Assembly: GCF_026163695.1 (NCBI RefSeq)
Contig: NZ_JAOTID010000013.1
Coordinates: 62,001-126,000, forward strand
Source of the DNA: Shumkonia mesophila
GTDB taxonomy: Bacteria; Pseudomonadota; Alphaproteobacteria; Rhodospirillales; Shumkoniaceae
Reading direction: 5' to 3'
Length of the DNA stretch: 64,000 nucleotides
Both the position numbers and the translations under genes were made by a program. The notes under the pieces were generated by a model. The model was not told the origin of the DNA, did no database searches, and saw only the letters and a program-made list of their open reading frames with translations. Below, in pieces: positions 9,111-17,902 of this stretch (its first letter is position 1; every line of letters begins with the position of its first letter).

Positions 9111-10127
9111 TTGGGGATCGTCGTCGATCTGAACGGAAAGCGCGAGCCGCAACCGTCGCTTGAGGCCCTCACCCGCCTGGTGGCCGCCGATCTCAAGGCG
9201 GTCAACGAGCTGATCGTGCGGCGCATGCACAGCCCGGTGGCCCTCATTCCGCAGTTGGCCGGCCACATCGTCGCCGCCGGTGGCAAGCGATTGCGGCCGG
9301 TTCTCACCCTGGCGGCCTCCCGCCTGTGCGGCTATACCGGCACCCGCCATATCGCGCTGGCCGCCTGCGTCGAGTTCATCCACACCGCGACCCTTTTGCA
9401 CGACGACGTGGTCGACCGCAGCGAGCTTCGGCGCGGGCTGGCCTCGGCCAACGCGGTGTGGGGCAACAAGACCAGCGTGCTGGTCGGCGACTTCCTGTTC
9501 GCCCGCTCGTTCGAACTGATGGTCGAGGACGGATCGCTGGAGGTGCTGGCCATCCTCTCGCGCGCCTCCTCGGTAATCGCCGAGGGCGAGGTGGCGCAGC
9601 TGGTCACGGCCAACGACACCGAAACCGGCGAAACCGCCTACATGGACGTGATCAAGGCCAAGACGGCGCAGCTTTTTGCGGCGGCCTGCCAGATCGGCGC
9701 CATCGTCGCCGACCGCCCGGCGGTGGAGAAGGAGGCCCTGGAATCCTATGGCATGAACCTGGGCATCGCCTTCCAGCTGATCGACGACGTGCTCGACTAT
9801 TCGGCCAAGCAGGCCAAGCTGGGCAAGACCGTCGGCGACGATTTTCGCGAGGGCAAGATCACGCTCCCCGTGATCCTGGCGTTTCGCCGCGGCAGCGAGG
9901 CGGAACGCGCCTTCTGGCGGCGCACGCTGGAAGACCTCGACCAGAAGGAGACCGATTTCGACAAGGCGGTCGGTCTGATGGGCCGTTACCAGTCGCTGGA
10001 GGACACCATCGAGCGGGCCCGCCACTACGGCGCCATCGCCAGGGACGCCCTCGGCATCTTCGCGGACGGCGCCGAAAAGGACGCTCTCATCGAGCTCATC
10101 GACTTCTCCATCCATCGCGCCTACTAG
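9111..10127 (+). CDS. ispB: Long-chain polyprenyl diphosphate synthase (quinone side chain)
   Basis: A 338-residue all-alpha trans-prenyltransferase that elongates farnesyl diphosphate to the side chain of ubiquinone. The first Asp-rich motif is HDDVVD (Asp at about 98, 99 and 102), the second is LIDDVLDY (about 225-229), and GGKRLRP near the N-terminus binds IPP. The residue five before the first motif is Ala, as in long-chain products; alphaproteobacteria of this group usually make a C50 chain, which is inference here. A TTG start is chosen because GGGAGAGA precedes it and the upstream GTG overlaps the promoter. Confidence 0.93.
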   Translation: MGIVVDLNGKREPQPSLEALTRLVAADLKAVNELIVRRMHSPVALIPQLAGHIVAAGGKRLRPVLTLAASRLCGYTGTRHIALAACVEFIHTATLLHDDVVDRSELRRGLASANAVWGNKTSVLVGDFLFARSFELMVEDGSLEVLAILSRASSVIAEGEVAQLVTANDTETGETAYMDVIKAKTAQLFAAACQIGAIVADRPAVEKEALESYGMNLGIAFQLIDDVLDYSAKQAKLGKTVGDDFREGKITLPVILAFRRGSEAERAFWRRTLEDLDQKETDFDKAVGLMGRYQSLEDTIERARHYGAIARDALGIFADGAEKDALIELIDFSIHRAY

Positions 10128-10200
10128 GCCGGCGCCGGCAGCCGATTTCCGCCAATTCCCCGGCCGTGCAAAACTCCCGCGTCCGGCGGCGAGACGGACC

Positions 10201-10229
10201 TTGCCCTGCCGCGCCGACAAGGGTATAAA
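10201..10229 (+). promoter_or_regulatory. Promoter of the tRNA-Pro gene
   Basis: TTGCCC (10201-10206), 17-base spacer, TATAAA (10224-10229). Transcription would begin around 10236, ten bases before the mature tRNA, as expected for a monocistronic tRNA. Confidence 0.7.
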
Positions 10230-10245
10230 CCCGTCCACGACGGTC

Positions 10246-10322
10246 CGGGGCGTAGCTCAGCCTGGTAGAGCGCTATCTTCGGGAGGTAGAAGTCGCTGGT
10301 TCGAATCCAGTCGCCCCGACCA
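10246..10322 (+). tRNA. tRNA-Pro (anticodon CGG)
   Basis: A 77-base cloverleaf folds fully. The acceptor stem is CGGGGCG/CGCCCCG. The D arm is GCTC/GAGC. The anticodon stem is CTATC/GGTAG with loop TTCGGGA, giving anticodon CGG, which reads CCG proline codons. The T arm is GCTGG-TTCGAAT-CCAGT. The 3' ACCA is encoded. A promoter lies just upstream and a strong terminator just downstream, so it is transcribed alone. Confidence 0.97.
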
Positions 10323-10326
10323 ATTC

Positions 10327-10353
10327 CCCCCTTGCACGACAAGGGGGTTTTTT
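10327..10353 (+). terminator. Rho-independent terminator after tRNA-Pro
   Basis: The stem CCCCCTTG (10327-10334) pairs with CAAGGGGG (10340-10347), followed by six T residues (10348-10353), five bases past the tRNA end. Confidence 0.92.
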
Positions 10354-10429
10354 GTCAGTCTCCATGACCAGAAGGCGGGAATAGCCCGCCCGTCGACAGC
10401 CGACCGGAAACCTGGCAGGGAGGGATGGC

Positions 10430-11581
10430 ATGCGCAATGCGATCATCGGGATCGTCATTGGCACGGTGGTCGGCGTGGTGATCGGCGCCACCCTGCTGGC
10501 GCCCCAGCTCTATGACGGCGGGAATACCGCCCTCGCCACCCCGGGGGTCGAGAACCTGTCACCCCCGGCACCAGCGCCCGCACCGGCCAAGGACCCCGCC
10601 CCGCGGGCCGAAGCCCCGGCCGTTTCCTGGAAGATGGCCAGCGCCTATTCGGGAAAGCTGCCGCAGATCGGCAGCCTGGCCAAGCGTCTCGAACAGGAAA
10701 CCTGGCGCATTTCCGGCGGCCAGATGGAAATCCGCCTCAGCGAGCCCGACACCCTGGTCCCTTCGACCGAAATCTTCGATGCCGTCGCCTCCGGCGCCAT
10801 CGACGCCGCCTTCGCCTCGCCCGGCCTGTGGCGCGACAAGGCGCCGGCGTTGCAACTCTTCGGCGCCGTGCCGTTCGGGCCCGACGCCGTCGAATACCTG
10901 GCCTGGATCTATTTCGGCGGCGGCCGCGAACTGTTCGACAAGATCTACGAACGGCACGGCATCCACAGCCTGTTCTGCGGCATCCTGGGGCCCGAGGCTT
11001 CGGGCTGGTTCCACCAGCAGATCCTCGGCATCGAGGATCTGCGCGGCCTGAAGATCCGCATCTACGGGCTGGGGGCCGACGTGCTGGCCAAGCTGGGGGC
11101 CAAGCCGCGCATGCTGGGCGATGGCGAGATCTTTCCCGCCCTGGAATCGGGGGCCATCAACGCCGCCGAATTTTCGATGCCGGCCATCGACCTTCAACTC
11201 GGCCTGCACAAGATGGCCGAACACTACTACTTCCCCGGCTGGCACCAGCCGGTGACGATGCTGGAACTGATGGTCAACCGGGGCAAGTGGGAGGCGCTCT
11301 CCTCGCAGGCCAAGTCCCAGGTCGAGGCGGTCTGTGGCGACAACATCCGCTACGGACTGGCCGAGGGCGCCGCCATCCAGTTCGCTGCGCTGAAGAAGAT
11401 CTATGCCGAGGGTACGAAAATCCACCGCTGGCCCCCGGCTTTCCTGGAAACCCTGGAGACGACGTGGGCCGAGGTGGCGGCCGAACGCTCCGCCAGCGAC
11501 GAGGCCTTCCGCGAGGTGTGGAGTTCGCTCAGCGCCTTCCGCCGCGACTACGCGATCTGGCAGGAACTGGCCAGCCCCTGA
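10430..11581 (+). CDS. DctP-like TRAP substrate-binding protein, orphan and membrane-anchored
   Basis: A 383-residue protein. Residues about 4-26 form a hydrophobic helix (IIGIVIGTVVGVVIGATLLA) with no lipobox and no clear cleavage site, followed by a Pro/Ala-rich linker to about residue 65. The rest matches TRAP receptors of the DctP type: FASPGLWRDKAPALQLFGAVPFG, the conserved helix region with GLKIRIYGLGADVL, and ALESGAINAAEFSMP. It should bind an organic acid or similar ligand in the periplasm. No TRAP permease genes adjoin it; the next gene is convergent DUF2336. It may serve a distant permease or be a sensor partner. Confidence 0.82.
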   Translation: MRNAIIGIVIGTVVGVVIGATLLAPQLYDGGNTALATPGVENLSPPAPAPAPAKDPAPRAEAPAVSWKMASAYSGKLPQIGSLAKRLEQETWRISGGQMEIRLSEPDTLVPSTEIFDAVASGAIDAAFASPGLWRDKAPALQLFGAVPFGPDAVEYLAWIYFGGGRELFDKIYERHGIHSLFCGILGPEASGWFHQQILGIEDLRGLKIRIYGLGADVLAKLGAKPRMLGDGEIFPALESGAINAAEFSMPAIDLQLGLHKMAEHYYFPGWHQPVTMLELMVNRGKWEALSSQAKSQVEAVCGDNIRYGLAEGAAIQFAALKKIYAEGTKIHRWPPAFLETLETTWAEVAAERSASDEAFREVWSSLSAFRRDYAIWQELASP

Positions 11582-11597
11582 ACCGCGAGCCGCCGCT

Positions 11598-12734
11598 TCA
11601 GGCCTCGGGCACCGGATCGATGGGCAAGGCGTTCATCTTGGTCAGCAGGTATTCCAGGTCGTCGGCCTCGATCTGCACGCCAAGATCGCCGTACTGGGTC
11701 AGGATGCGCTCGATCATGCGGCGCGAATAGCGTTCGCGGTCCTGGTCGCCGCCGTCGTATTCGGTCTCCCAGGCGACATCGACGGCGGCGCGGATGGCCG
11801 GGAAATAGCTGCGCGGCAGCTTGGCTCTGTCGAATAGCGCTTTCAGTCCCCGCTTGCCGGCATCGTGAATGAGTTCGCGCGCGTTGAGGATGGAAATGCC
11901 GGCCAGTTCGGCCACTGCCGCCTCGAAGAAGGGCAGGTCGCCCATGCACAGCGCGCGCAGCACGATCGAGGGGGTCAGGCGACCGTTGGTCTTCAACTGC
12001 TGGACCAATTGGTGCAGGTCGTCATCGTCGCTGCCCGACGACAGCGACAGCACGGCCCGCTCGCGGATCTGAAGGATGAGATCCGTCATGGTGTCGGCCG
12101 GCAGGTCGAAACGCTGGGCGATCTCGGCCTTCAGGTGTTCGGAAACCAGGGTCACCAGCCGCTCGGCCACCGTGACCGGCAACCGGGGGCGGCCGACCAT
12201 CGCTTCCTGGACCGCTTCGCGGTCGCCCAGCGAATCGACCACCCGGCCCAGCGAGCCCTCGGAAATGTCGGCCCCCGGATTGGCCACCAACCGGGTCACC
12301 ACTTCTTCCTTCTCGGTATCGACGATCGCTTCGGACACGGTTTCCGACACGTTGGCCCGGCTGGCGATCGCCACCTGCTTTTCGGTGTCTTGCGAACGGA
12401 TGATCGCCACCAGGTCCTCGTCCGTCAAAACCTCGGAATACTGGAGGACAGGCAGGGCCACGGAGGTGACGTCATGGGCCATCGTCATCGCCACGTCGCG
12501 GGGAACCAGCGGATTGGACTTCAGGTTGCTGGACAGCGCCTCGCGGACCCGTATCTCGGCGTCCTTGACCATCAGCCGGAAGATATCCTCGGCCAACCGC
12601 CGCTGAGTTTCCGTCAACTCCGCCTGATTGAACTCGATTGCGATCTTCCTGGCGGTCTCGGCCCGTTTGCTGCCCGATGAATCTTCGAGCAGCGCCATAA
12701 CGTCCGCTTGCGACAGGACACTCGTTTTAGCCAT
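11598..12734 (-). CDS. DUF2336 family protein
   Basis: A 378-residue soluble alpha-helical protein, beginning MAKTSVLSQADVMALLEDSS, with repeated helices rich in Val/Ala and stretches such as AETARKIAIEFNQAEL and NPLVPRDVAMTMAHDVTSVALPVLQYSEVL. The latter region, with LVAIIRSQDTEKQVAIASRANVS, is typical of alphaproteobacterial DUF2336 proteins, which are HEAT-like and of unknown function. The ATG at 12734 has GGAGAAGGG upstream and is preferred to one 15 codons earlier. It is convergent with the orphan TRAP receptor gene and divergent from the cytochrome gene. Confidence 0.85.
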   Translation of the reverse strand: MAKTSVLSQADVMALLEDSSGSKRAETARKIAIEFNQAELTETQRRLAEDIFRLMVKDAEIRVREALSSNLKSNPLVPRDVAMTMAHDVTSVALPVLQYSEVLTDEDLVAIIRSQDTEKQVAIASRANVSETVSEAIVDTEKEEVVTRLVANPGADISEGSLGRVVDSLGDREAVQEAMVGRPRLPVTVAERLVTLVSEHLKAEIAQRFDLPADTMTDLILQIRERAVLSLSSGSDDDDLHQLVQQLKTNGRLTPSIVLRALCMGDLPFFEAAVAELAGISILNARELIHDAGKRGLKALFDRAKLPRSYFPAIRAAVDVAWETEYDGGDQDRERYSRRMIERILTQYGDLGVQIEADDLEYLLTKMNALPIDPVPEA

Positions 12735-13018
12735 CGTCCAACCCTTCTCCGACCCCGAACGGACCCCTCCGGACGACAAGTATACCGGCTGTTTGCCGTC
12801 GCCGCATCCCCGTCCTTGCGTTTGACATCCATCCTCCCCACTTCCCCGGGGTCAGGCGCGCCCGGGGGTCAGCCGCGCCCGCAGGCCCGCCGGCGAGGAT
12901 TTTCCATCGGCCCGGACCGGGCCTCCCGGCGCGGCGTTGGAGTGTTGCGTCGCGGCAACATCGTACGGATAATGCGGCCGATCGTGTTGGCCACCCGATA
13001 GTTTATGAAAGGAATCCG
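12735..13018. other. Divergent intergenic region, DUF2336 / cytochrome c
   Basis: About 280 bases without a convincing gene. It must hold divergent promoters. A possible plus-strand -35/-10 pair is TTGCGT (12945-12950) and TAATGC (12970-12975), with a long 19-base spacer. An AAAGGA ribosome site precedes the cytochrome ATG. Confidence 0.5.
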
Positions 13019-13426
13019 ATGCTCAAAGCTCCATCCATCGTCCTTGGCGCCCTGTGTGCCATGATGGTCGTCGGCGGCCAGGCCGTCGCCGCCGACGCCG
13101 CCAATGGCGAGGCCGCCTTCAAGAAACGGTGCGTGGCCTGCCATACCGTCGAGAAGGGCAAGAACAAGGTTGGACCGTCGCTGTTCGGCGTTGTCGGCAG
13201 GAAGGCGGGGACGACGGAGGGCTTCAAGTATTCCGAAAGCTATGTCGAGGCGGGCAACAAGGGGCTGACCTGGACCGCCGACAAGATCGTCCCCTACCTC
13301 GAGGACCCGAAGGACTACATGGAAAAGGCGACGGGCAACCCGAAGGCCAAGTCGAAGATGGTTTTCAAGCTCAAGCCCGAGAACGAACGCCAGGACATCG
13401 CCGCCTACCTCGCCACGGTGAAGTAA
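13019..13426 (+). CDS. Periplasmic class I cytochrome c
   Basis: A 135-residue precursor with a signal peptide cleaved after about residue 25 (VVGGQAVAA-DAANG). The heme-binding motif is CVACH, Cys38-Cys41-His42, and the sixth ligand is probably Met114 in KSKMVFKLKP. PSLFGVVGRKAG and the TWT helix are typical of the mitochondrial-like cytochrome c/c2/c550 group. It carries electrons in the periplasm between the bc1 complex and an oxidase or reductase. It stands alone, with a terminator hairpin 16 bases past its stop. Confidence 0.95.
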   Translation: MLKAPSIVLGALCAMMVVGGQAVAADAANGEAAFKKRCVACHTVEKGKNKVGPSLFGVVGRKAGTTEGFKYSESYVEAGNKGLTWTADKIVPYLEDPKDYMEKATGNPKAKSKMVFKLKPENERQDIAAYLATVK

Positions 13427-13442
13427 GCCGGTTTAGAATGTG

Positions 13443-13470
13443 GAGCCCCGGCGGACCGCTGCCGGGGCTC
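13443..13470. terminator. Stem-loop between the convergent cytochrome and Usp genes
   Basis: GAGCCCCGGC (13443-13452) pairs with GCCGGGGCTC (13461-13470) around an 8-base loop. Only a weak T-tract follows. Its position between convergent genes suits a shared terminator. Confidence 0.65.
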
Positions 13471-13485
13471 TTGGATTCTACGGCG

Positions 13486-13917
13486 TCACTCCCTGACCAC
13501 CATCACCGAGCAGCCGGCGTGGCGCACCACGCGCGCGGCGTTCGGCCCCAGCAGATAGTCCTCCAGCTCCGGATGGTGGGCCCCCATGATGATCAGGTCC
13601 GCCTTCACCTGCCGCGCCGCGTCGAGGATTTCCTTGTAGATCTTCCCGTAGGCGATGATGTGCTGGACCTTGGTGCCCGCCGGAACATGGTGGATGGAAA
13701 ACGCGTGGAGGTCGTCGTGGACCTGGCGGCGGATTTCCTCCTCATAGTTGCTCGGAAAATACTGGGCCACCGCCGTCTGAAGGCCGATTTCCGGAATCAC
13801 CGTCATCAGGTGAAGGGTGGCGCCGAACGCGCGGCACATTTCGAGCGCCGTCGGCAACGGTTTTTGCCACGAGGTTTCGTCGTTGAGGTCGACCGGAACC
13901 AGGATGTGCTTGTACAT
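13486..13917 (-). CDS. Universal stress protein, UspF-like, linked to a TRAP transporter
   Basis: A 143-residue Usp-fold protein starting MYKHILVPVDLNDE. The C-terminal segment IIMGAHHPELEDYLLGPNAA then RVVRHAGCSVMVV resembles E. coli UspF. The ATP-binding loop normally reads G-x2-G-x9-G-S/T; here the second Gly is His and the last Ser is Pro, so nucleotide binding may be altered or lost. It lies 25 bp downstream of a fused TRAP permease on the same strand. A known parallel is Halomonas TeaD, a Usp protein that modulates the TeaABC TRAP transporter. A similar regulatory role here is inference. Confidence 0.9.
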   Translation of the reverse strand: MYKHILVPVDLNDETSWQKPLPTALEMCRAFGATLHLMTVIPEIGLQTAVAQYFPSNYEEEIRRQVHDDLHAFSIHHVPAGTKVQHIIAYGKIYKEILDAARQVKADLIIMGAHHPELEDYLLGPNAARVVRHAGCSVMVVRE

Positions 13918-13941
13918 GTCTGAAATCTTACCCTCTTCCGG

Positions 13942-16365
13942 TTAAGCCGAAACGGCGGCAGCCGCCACGTCCTTCCGCCTGTCGCGCCGCCAGCGGAAGA
14001 ACTGGAGACCGACGACAAGGCCAAGGATCGCCAAGCCAATCGGGTATATCCAATACTTCGCCGGCCGGTTCTTCACCTCGACGTCAACGGCGGTGACGAA
14101 GTCGCCGAACTGCACCCCGATCGTCTCGGCCGGCCCCGCCATCGCCAGATCGGCGACCTTGTAGCGGCCATTGTCCTTCTGCAGCGTCACGCCGTAGGGT
14201 CCCATCGTCCCCGTCGTCGTTGCCGGCGTCGGCAGGCGATAGAGCTTGTAGCGGTCGCCGTAGTTGGTTTCGCGCACGATGTGGAAGCGGACATCGAGAC
14301 CCGGCCCCGCCGCCGCCTCGCCGGAGATGAACTTGTCGGTATTGAACTGCACGAACGGCGGATAGGCCATATCCATGAAGAAGCCCGGCCGGAACAGGGC
14401 GACCATGGCAACCAGCAAAAGCGCGCTCTCGTACCACCGGTTGCGCACCAGCATCCAGTTCTGCGACACCGAGCTGAAAGCGAGAATGGCCAACAGCGAG
14501 GTGATGAATATCAACAACGCGTGCCAGAAGCTGTCGACGCCGATCAACAGCAGTTCCGGGTTGAAAAGGAACACCACGGGAATGATGGCCGTACGAATGT
14601 TGTAATAGAAAGCCTGGACGCCGGTCTTGATCGGGTCCGCCCGCGAAATCGCCGATGCGGCGAAGGCGGCCAACGCCACCGGCGGGGTCACGTCCGCCAT
14701 CAGGCCGAAGTAGAAGACGAAAAGGTGGACCGCCATCAGCGGCAGCACGAGGCCGGCTGCGGCCCCCAGTTCGACCACGACATTGGCCAGCAGCGAAGCC
14801 ACCACCAGGTAGTTGGCGGTGGTCGGCAGGCCCATGCCGAGCAGCAGGCACAACAGCGCGGTCATGCCGAGCAGAATGTAGACGTTGCCGCCCGACACCG
14901 CCTCCACCACGCTGATCAGGGCATTGTTGAGGCCGGTCGAAGAGACCGAGCCGACGATGATGCCGGCCGCCGCCACCGCCACCGCGATGGTGATCATGTT
15001 GCGGGCGCCGCCGACCATCCCTTCGTAGACGTCGCACAACCCGGCCTTGGCGGCATCGAGCGGCGATTCCTTGCCCGAATGCAGGGCGCGGATCACCTTC
15101 TGGAGGACGATGATGCCCATCATCAGCAGGATCGAATAGAAGACCGAACTGCTCGGCGTCCACTTCTCGACCATCAGCAGCCAGATCAGGACGATGATGG
15201 GAATGACGAAATGGAGGCCCGACAGCAGTGTCGGGAAGAACGGCGGGATTTCCTCGCGCGGCAGGCCCTTGAGGCCGAGTTTCATCGCCTCCAGATGCGA
15301 AATGTAAAGCAGCGCGATGTAGATGATGATGGCGGGAATGAAGGCGGCCTTGACCACCTCGAAATAGGTGACGCCGATGAACTCGGCGATGATGAAGGCG
15401 GCGGCGCCCATGACGGGCGGCATGATCTGGCCGTTGACCGAGGCAGCCACCTCGATGGCGCCGGCCTTCACCGCCGGCATGCCACTGCGTTTCATCACCG
15501 GGATGGTGAAGGTGCCGGTGGTCACCACATTGGCAACCGACGAGCCCGAGATCAGGCCGGTCATGCCGGAAGCCAGGATGGCGGCCTTGACCGGCCCGCC
15601 GCGGTAGCGGCCGACCATGGCAAACGCCAGGTTGAGGAAATACTGGCCGGCGCCGGCCTTGTCGAGGATCGCGCCGAACAGAACGAACAGGAACACGAAA
15701 CTGGTGGTAACGTCGATGGGAATGCCGAAGATGGCCTCGCCCGTCAGCCACTGATAGCCGGGCAGCCTGGACAGCGACACCCCGCGATGCGAGATGAGGT
15801 CCGGCATCGACTGTCCGAATACGGAATAGATAAGGAATAATCCGGCAACGATGACCAGCGGCCAGCCGATGCTGCGGCGGGTCGCTTCCAGCAGCAGCAG
15901 GATACCGGCCCAGCCGAGCAGAACCTCGAACGGAAGCACGAAGGAATAACCGGCCAGCGAAACGGGAATATCGAGAAGAACGCCAGGACGCCGGGCCATG
16001 TCGTCCCACGCCAGAAACAGGTACAAAGCGCAGAAACAGGCGAGAACGGCCAGGACTCGGTCGCGCCACGGAATGTGTCCGGAGGATGCCCTCGTTCGGG
16101 AGCCGGGAAAGACCAGGAAGACCAGGAAAAGTCCAAAGGCCAGATGGACGGCTCGGGCGGGAACGTCGGTAATGATCCCGAAATTGAAGATGAATGGCAG
16201 GGGAGACGCGATCCACAACTGGTAGAATGACCACAGCGCCGCGATGAAACCGATGAACATCGCGGTACGGGGATCGTGCTTTCGACCCGCGTATTCAATG
16301 TCTTTGAGAGCTTCCTGAAGGTCTTCGGGTACAGCTTCGTCCCCGGTCGTCACGTTCACTGCCAT
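13942..16365 (-). CDS. TRAP transporter permease, fused small and large subunits (TAXI type)
   Basis: An 807-residue inner-membrane protein combining the 4-helix DctQ-like part (first about 200 residues) with the 12-helix DctM-like part (about 200-630, e.g. GLISGSSVANVVTTGTFTIPVMK and LLLGMGLPTTANYLV), and ending in a roughly 170-residue DUF3394-like region with a last helix (IYPIGLAILGLVVGL). The GLP-TTANY loop is a hallmark of TAXI-type TRAP permeases. It uses an ion gradient to import a solute delivered by the TAXI receptor encoded upstream; 2-oxo acids, glutamate or other organic acids are possible, but the ligand is not determinable. Confidence 0.95.
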   Translation of the reverse strand: MAVNVTTGDEAVPEDLQEALKDIEYAGRKHDPRTAMFIGFIAALWSFYQLWIASPLPFIFNFGIITDVPARAVHLAFGLFLVFLVFPGSRTRASSGHIPWRDRVLAVLACFCALYLFLAWDDMARRPGVLLDIPVSLAGYSFVLPFEVLLGWAGILLLLEATRRSIGWPLVIVAGLFLIYSVFGQSMPDLISHRGVSLSRLPGYQWLTGEAIFGIPIDVTTSFVFLFVLFGAILDKAGAGQYFLNLAFAMVGRYRGGPVKAAILASGMTGLISGSSVANVVTTGTFTIPVMKRSGMPAVKAGAIEVAASVNGQIMPPVMGAAAFIIAEFIGVTYFEVVKAAFIPAIIIYIALLYISHLEAMKLGLKGLPREEIPPFFPTLLSGLHFVIPIIVLIWLLMVEKWTPSSSVFYSILLMMGIIVLQKVIRALHSGKESPLDAAKAGLCDVYEGMVGGARNMITIAVAVAAAGIIVGSVSSTGLNNALISVVEAVSGGNVYILLGMTALLCLLLGMGLPTTANYLVVASLLANVVVELGAAAGLVLPLMAVHLFVFYFGLMADVTPPVALAAFAASAISRADPIKTGVQAFYYNIRTAIIPVVFLFNPELLLIGVDSFWHALLIFITSLLAILAFSSVSQNWMLVRNRWYESALLLVAMVALFRPGFFMDMAYPPFVQFNTDKFISGEAAAGPGLDVRFHIVRETNYGDRYKLYRLPTPATTTGTMGPYGVTLQKDNGRYKVADLAMAGPAETIGVQFGDFVTAVDVEVKNRPAKYWIYPIGLAILGLVVGLQFFRWRRDRRKDVAAAAVSA

Positions 16366-16404
16366 CGGCCCTGATCCCCCCGGCCTAGAACTATAGCAAA
16401 ACGC

Positions 16405-16431
16405 GGCACCCCCGCCGTCGGCGGGGGTGCC
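16405..16431 (-). terminator. Intercistronic hairpin between TAXI receptor and permease genes
   Basis: A perfect 12-bp stem, GGCACCCCCGCC (16405-16416) with GGCGGGGGTGCC (16420-16431), and a 3-base loop in the 86-bp gap. On the minus strand a short CGTTTTG follows. Such hairpins often protect the upstream receptor mRNA or partially terminate, giving more receptor than permease. Confidence 0.65.
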
Positions 16432-16451
16432 GGCTTTTAGGTCTCAGGAGA

Positions 16452-17456
16452 TTACATCAACTTCTTCTCTTTGAAGTACTTGACGGCGCCGGGATGCAGC
16501 GGGGCCGACAGGGCGTTCTTGGTCATGACCTTGGGATCAAGATTCGCAAAGGCCGGATGCAGCGACTTGAAGTCGTCGAGGTTCTCGAAAACCGCACGGA
16601 CCACTTCGTAGACGATGTCTTCCGACACGTCGGCGCTGGTCACCAGCGTCGCCATGGGGCCGAAGGTGGTGACGTCGGCCGTGCTGGTCTTGTATGTGCC
16701 CTTGGGAATGGTGGTAAAGGCGTAATAGGGCGTCTCGGCCACCAGTTTCTTCACGGGCTCGTCATTGAGATTGATGATCCTGGCATCGCAGCCATCGGTC
16801 GCCACGGCAACACCGGCGTTCGGCACGCCGACCGTGTAGCCGAAGGCATCGATCTTGCCGTCGCACAGCGCGTTGGCCTGCTCGGTCGAGGTCAATTCGG
16901 TGGCGATGGCAAAGTCCTTGGTCGTCAAATTGAACAGCTTCAACAGCACCTCGGTGGTGCCGCGCTGGCCGGACCCTGGATTGCCGATATTGAACTTCTT
17001 GCCTTTGAGGGTTGCAAAGGACGTGATGTCCTTGGCGTCCTTCGAGACGATGATCTGGTAGGGTTCGGGGTAGATCGAGAATACCGACCGCAGTTTCGGG
17101 AACGGCTTCACCTTGTCGGGCGTGTCTCCCTTGTAGGAATGGTACTGCCAGTCGGACTGGGCAACGCCGAATTCCAGTTCGCCGGCCGCAACCTGGCCGA
17201 TGTTGTAGGTCGAACCGCCGGTCGAGGGCGCCGAGCACCGGATGCCGTGCTTGCGGCCCTGGGACGCCCCTTCCGCCGCTTCCTTATGGACCATCCGGCA
17301 GATGGCATTGCCCGCGACGAAGTACACGCCCGTCGGGCCGCCGGTGCCGATGGCGATGAACGATTTCTGGGCCACCGCCTCGCCCGGCTGCATGCCGGCG
17401 GTCAGCGCGACCGTGCCGAGTGCCAAGGCCATCGTCGAGAAAGTCGTCTTTTTCAT
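16452..17456 (-). CDS. TAXI-family TRAP solute-binding protein
   Basis: A 334-residue periplasmic receptor. The signal peptide begins MKKTTFSTMALALG and ends near GEAVAQ. The TAXI signature IGTGGPTGVYFVAGNAIC follows, and later KKFNIGNPGSGQRGTTEVLL, both diagnostic of the family. The start at 17456 is chosen because GGGGAGAC precedes it and a signal peptide starts there; the open frame runs 16 codons further. It binds the substrate and hands it to the fused permease encoded downstream, with the Usp-like gene last in the operon. Confidence 0.94.
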   Translation of the reverse strand: MKKTTFSTMALALGTVALTAGMQPGEAVAQKSFIAIGTGGPTGVYFVAGNAICRMVHKEAAEGASQGRKHGIRCSAPSTGGSTYNIGQVAAGELEFGVAQSDWQYHSYKGDTPDKVKPFPKLRSVFSIYPEPYQIIVSKDAKDITSFATLKGKKFNIGNPGSGQRGTTEVLLKLFNLTTKDFAIATELTSTEQANALCDGKIDAFGYTVGVPNAGVAVATDGCDARIINLNDEPVKKLVAETPYYAFTTIPKGTYKTSTADVTTFGPMATLVTSADVSEDIVYEVVRAVFENLDDFKSLHPAFANLDPKVMTKNALSAPLHPGAVKYFKEKKLM

Positions 17457-17902
17457 GACATTATGTCTCCCCTGGTTAAAACATAGAAAGCGACACGACA
17501 CCACGAGAAATGCCCGCAGATCCCGTCAAGATCGATGACGGAAACCGCCGAAGCCACCCCGTTGGCCGATCGCTGAACCACCGGATGAAAGAGCCGCCTT
17601 CCCTCAGCCCATTCTTGCCCGCTGGTCCTGGTCCCGGCGCCCGGCGGATCTTTCCGCGGACACCCAAACCCGAACGCACCTCCCGGAATGGCCCGACGAC
17701 AGGCCATCCCGAGGGGACGCACTATAACGTCCTTTGGTGGAAAGGTACAACGCTCCGCCGTACGCGTCGGGTGAAAATCCCGCCGCCGGCCGGTCTTTCG
17801 ATGTCGAAACCGGCCGCGTATATGCTATAGACGGCAAGGTCGGGGTGCCGAGGCTGCGGCGGGCACTCGCGTGCGGCTTTCACGGCAGACGATGGACGAC
17901 AA
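17457..17902. other. Divergent intergenic region with a GC-rich hairpin, TAXI receptor / apt
   Basis: About 445 bases with no convincing coding frame. It contains a hairpin at 17787-17816: CGGCCGG pairs with CCGGCCG and the inner TTTCGA pairs with TCGAAA, leaving a 2-base bulge and a 2-base loop. Immediately after it, TATGCT (17821-17826) could be a -10 for apt with TTCGAT (17798-17803) as a weak -35. A TAXI-operon promoter must lie on the minus strand but is not clear. Confidence 0.45.
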
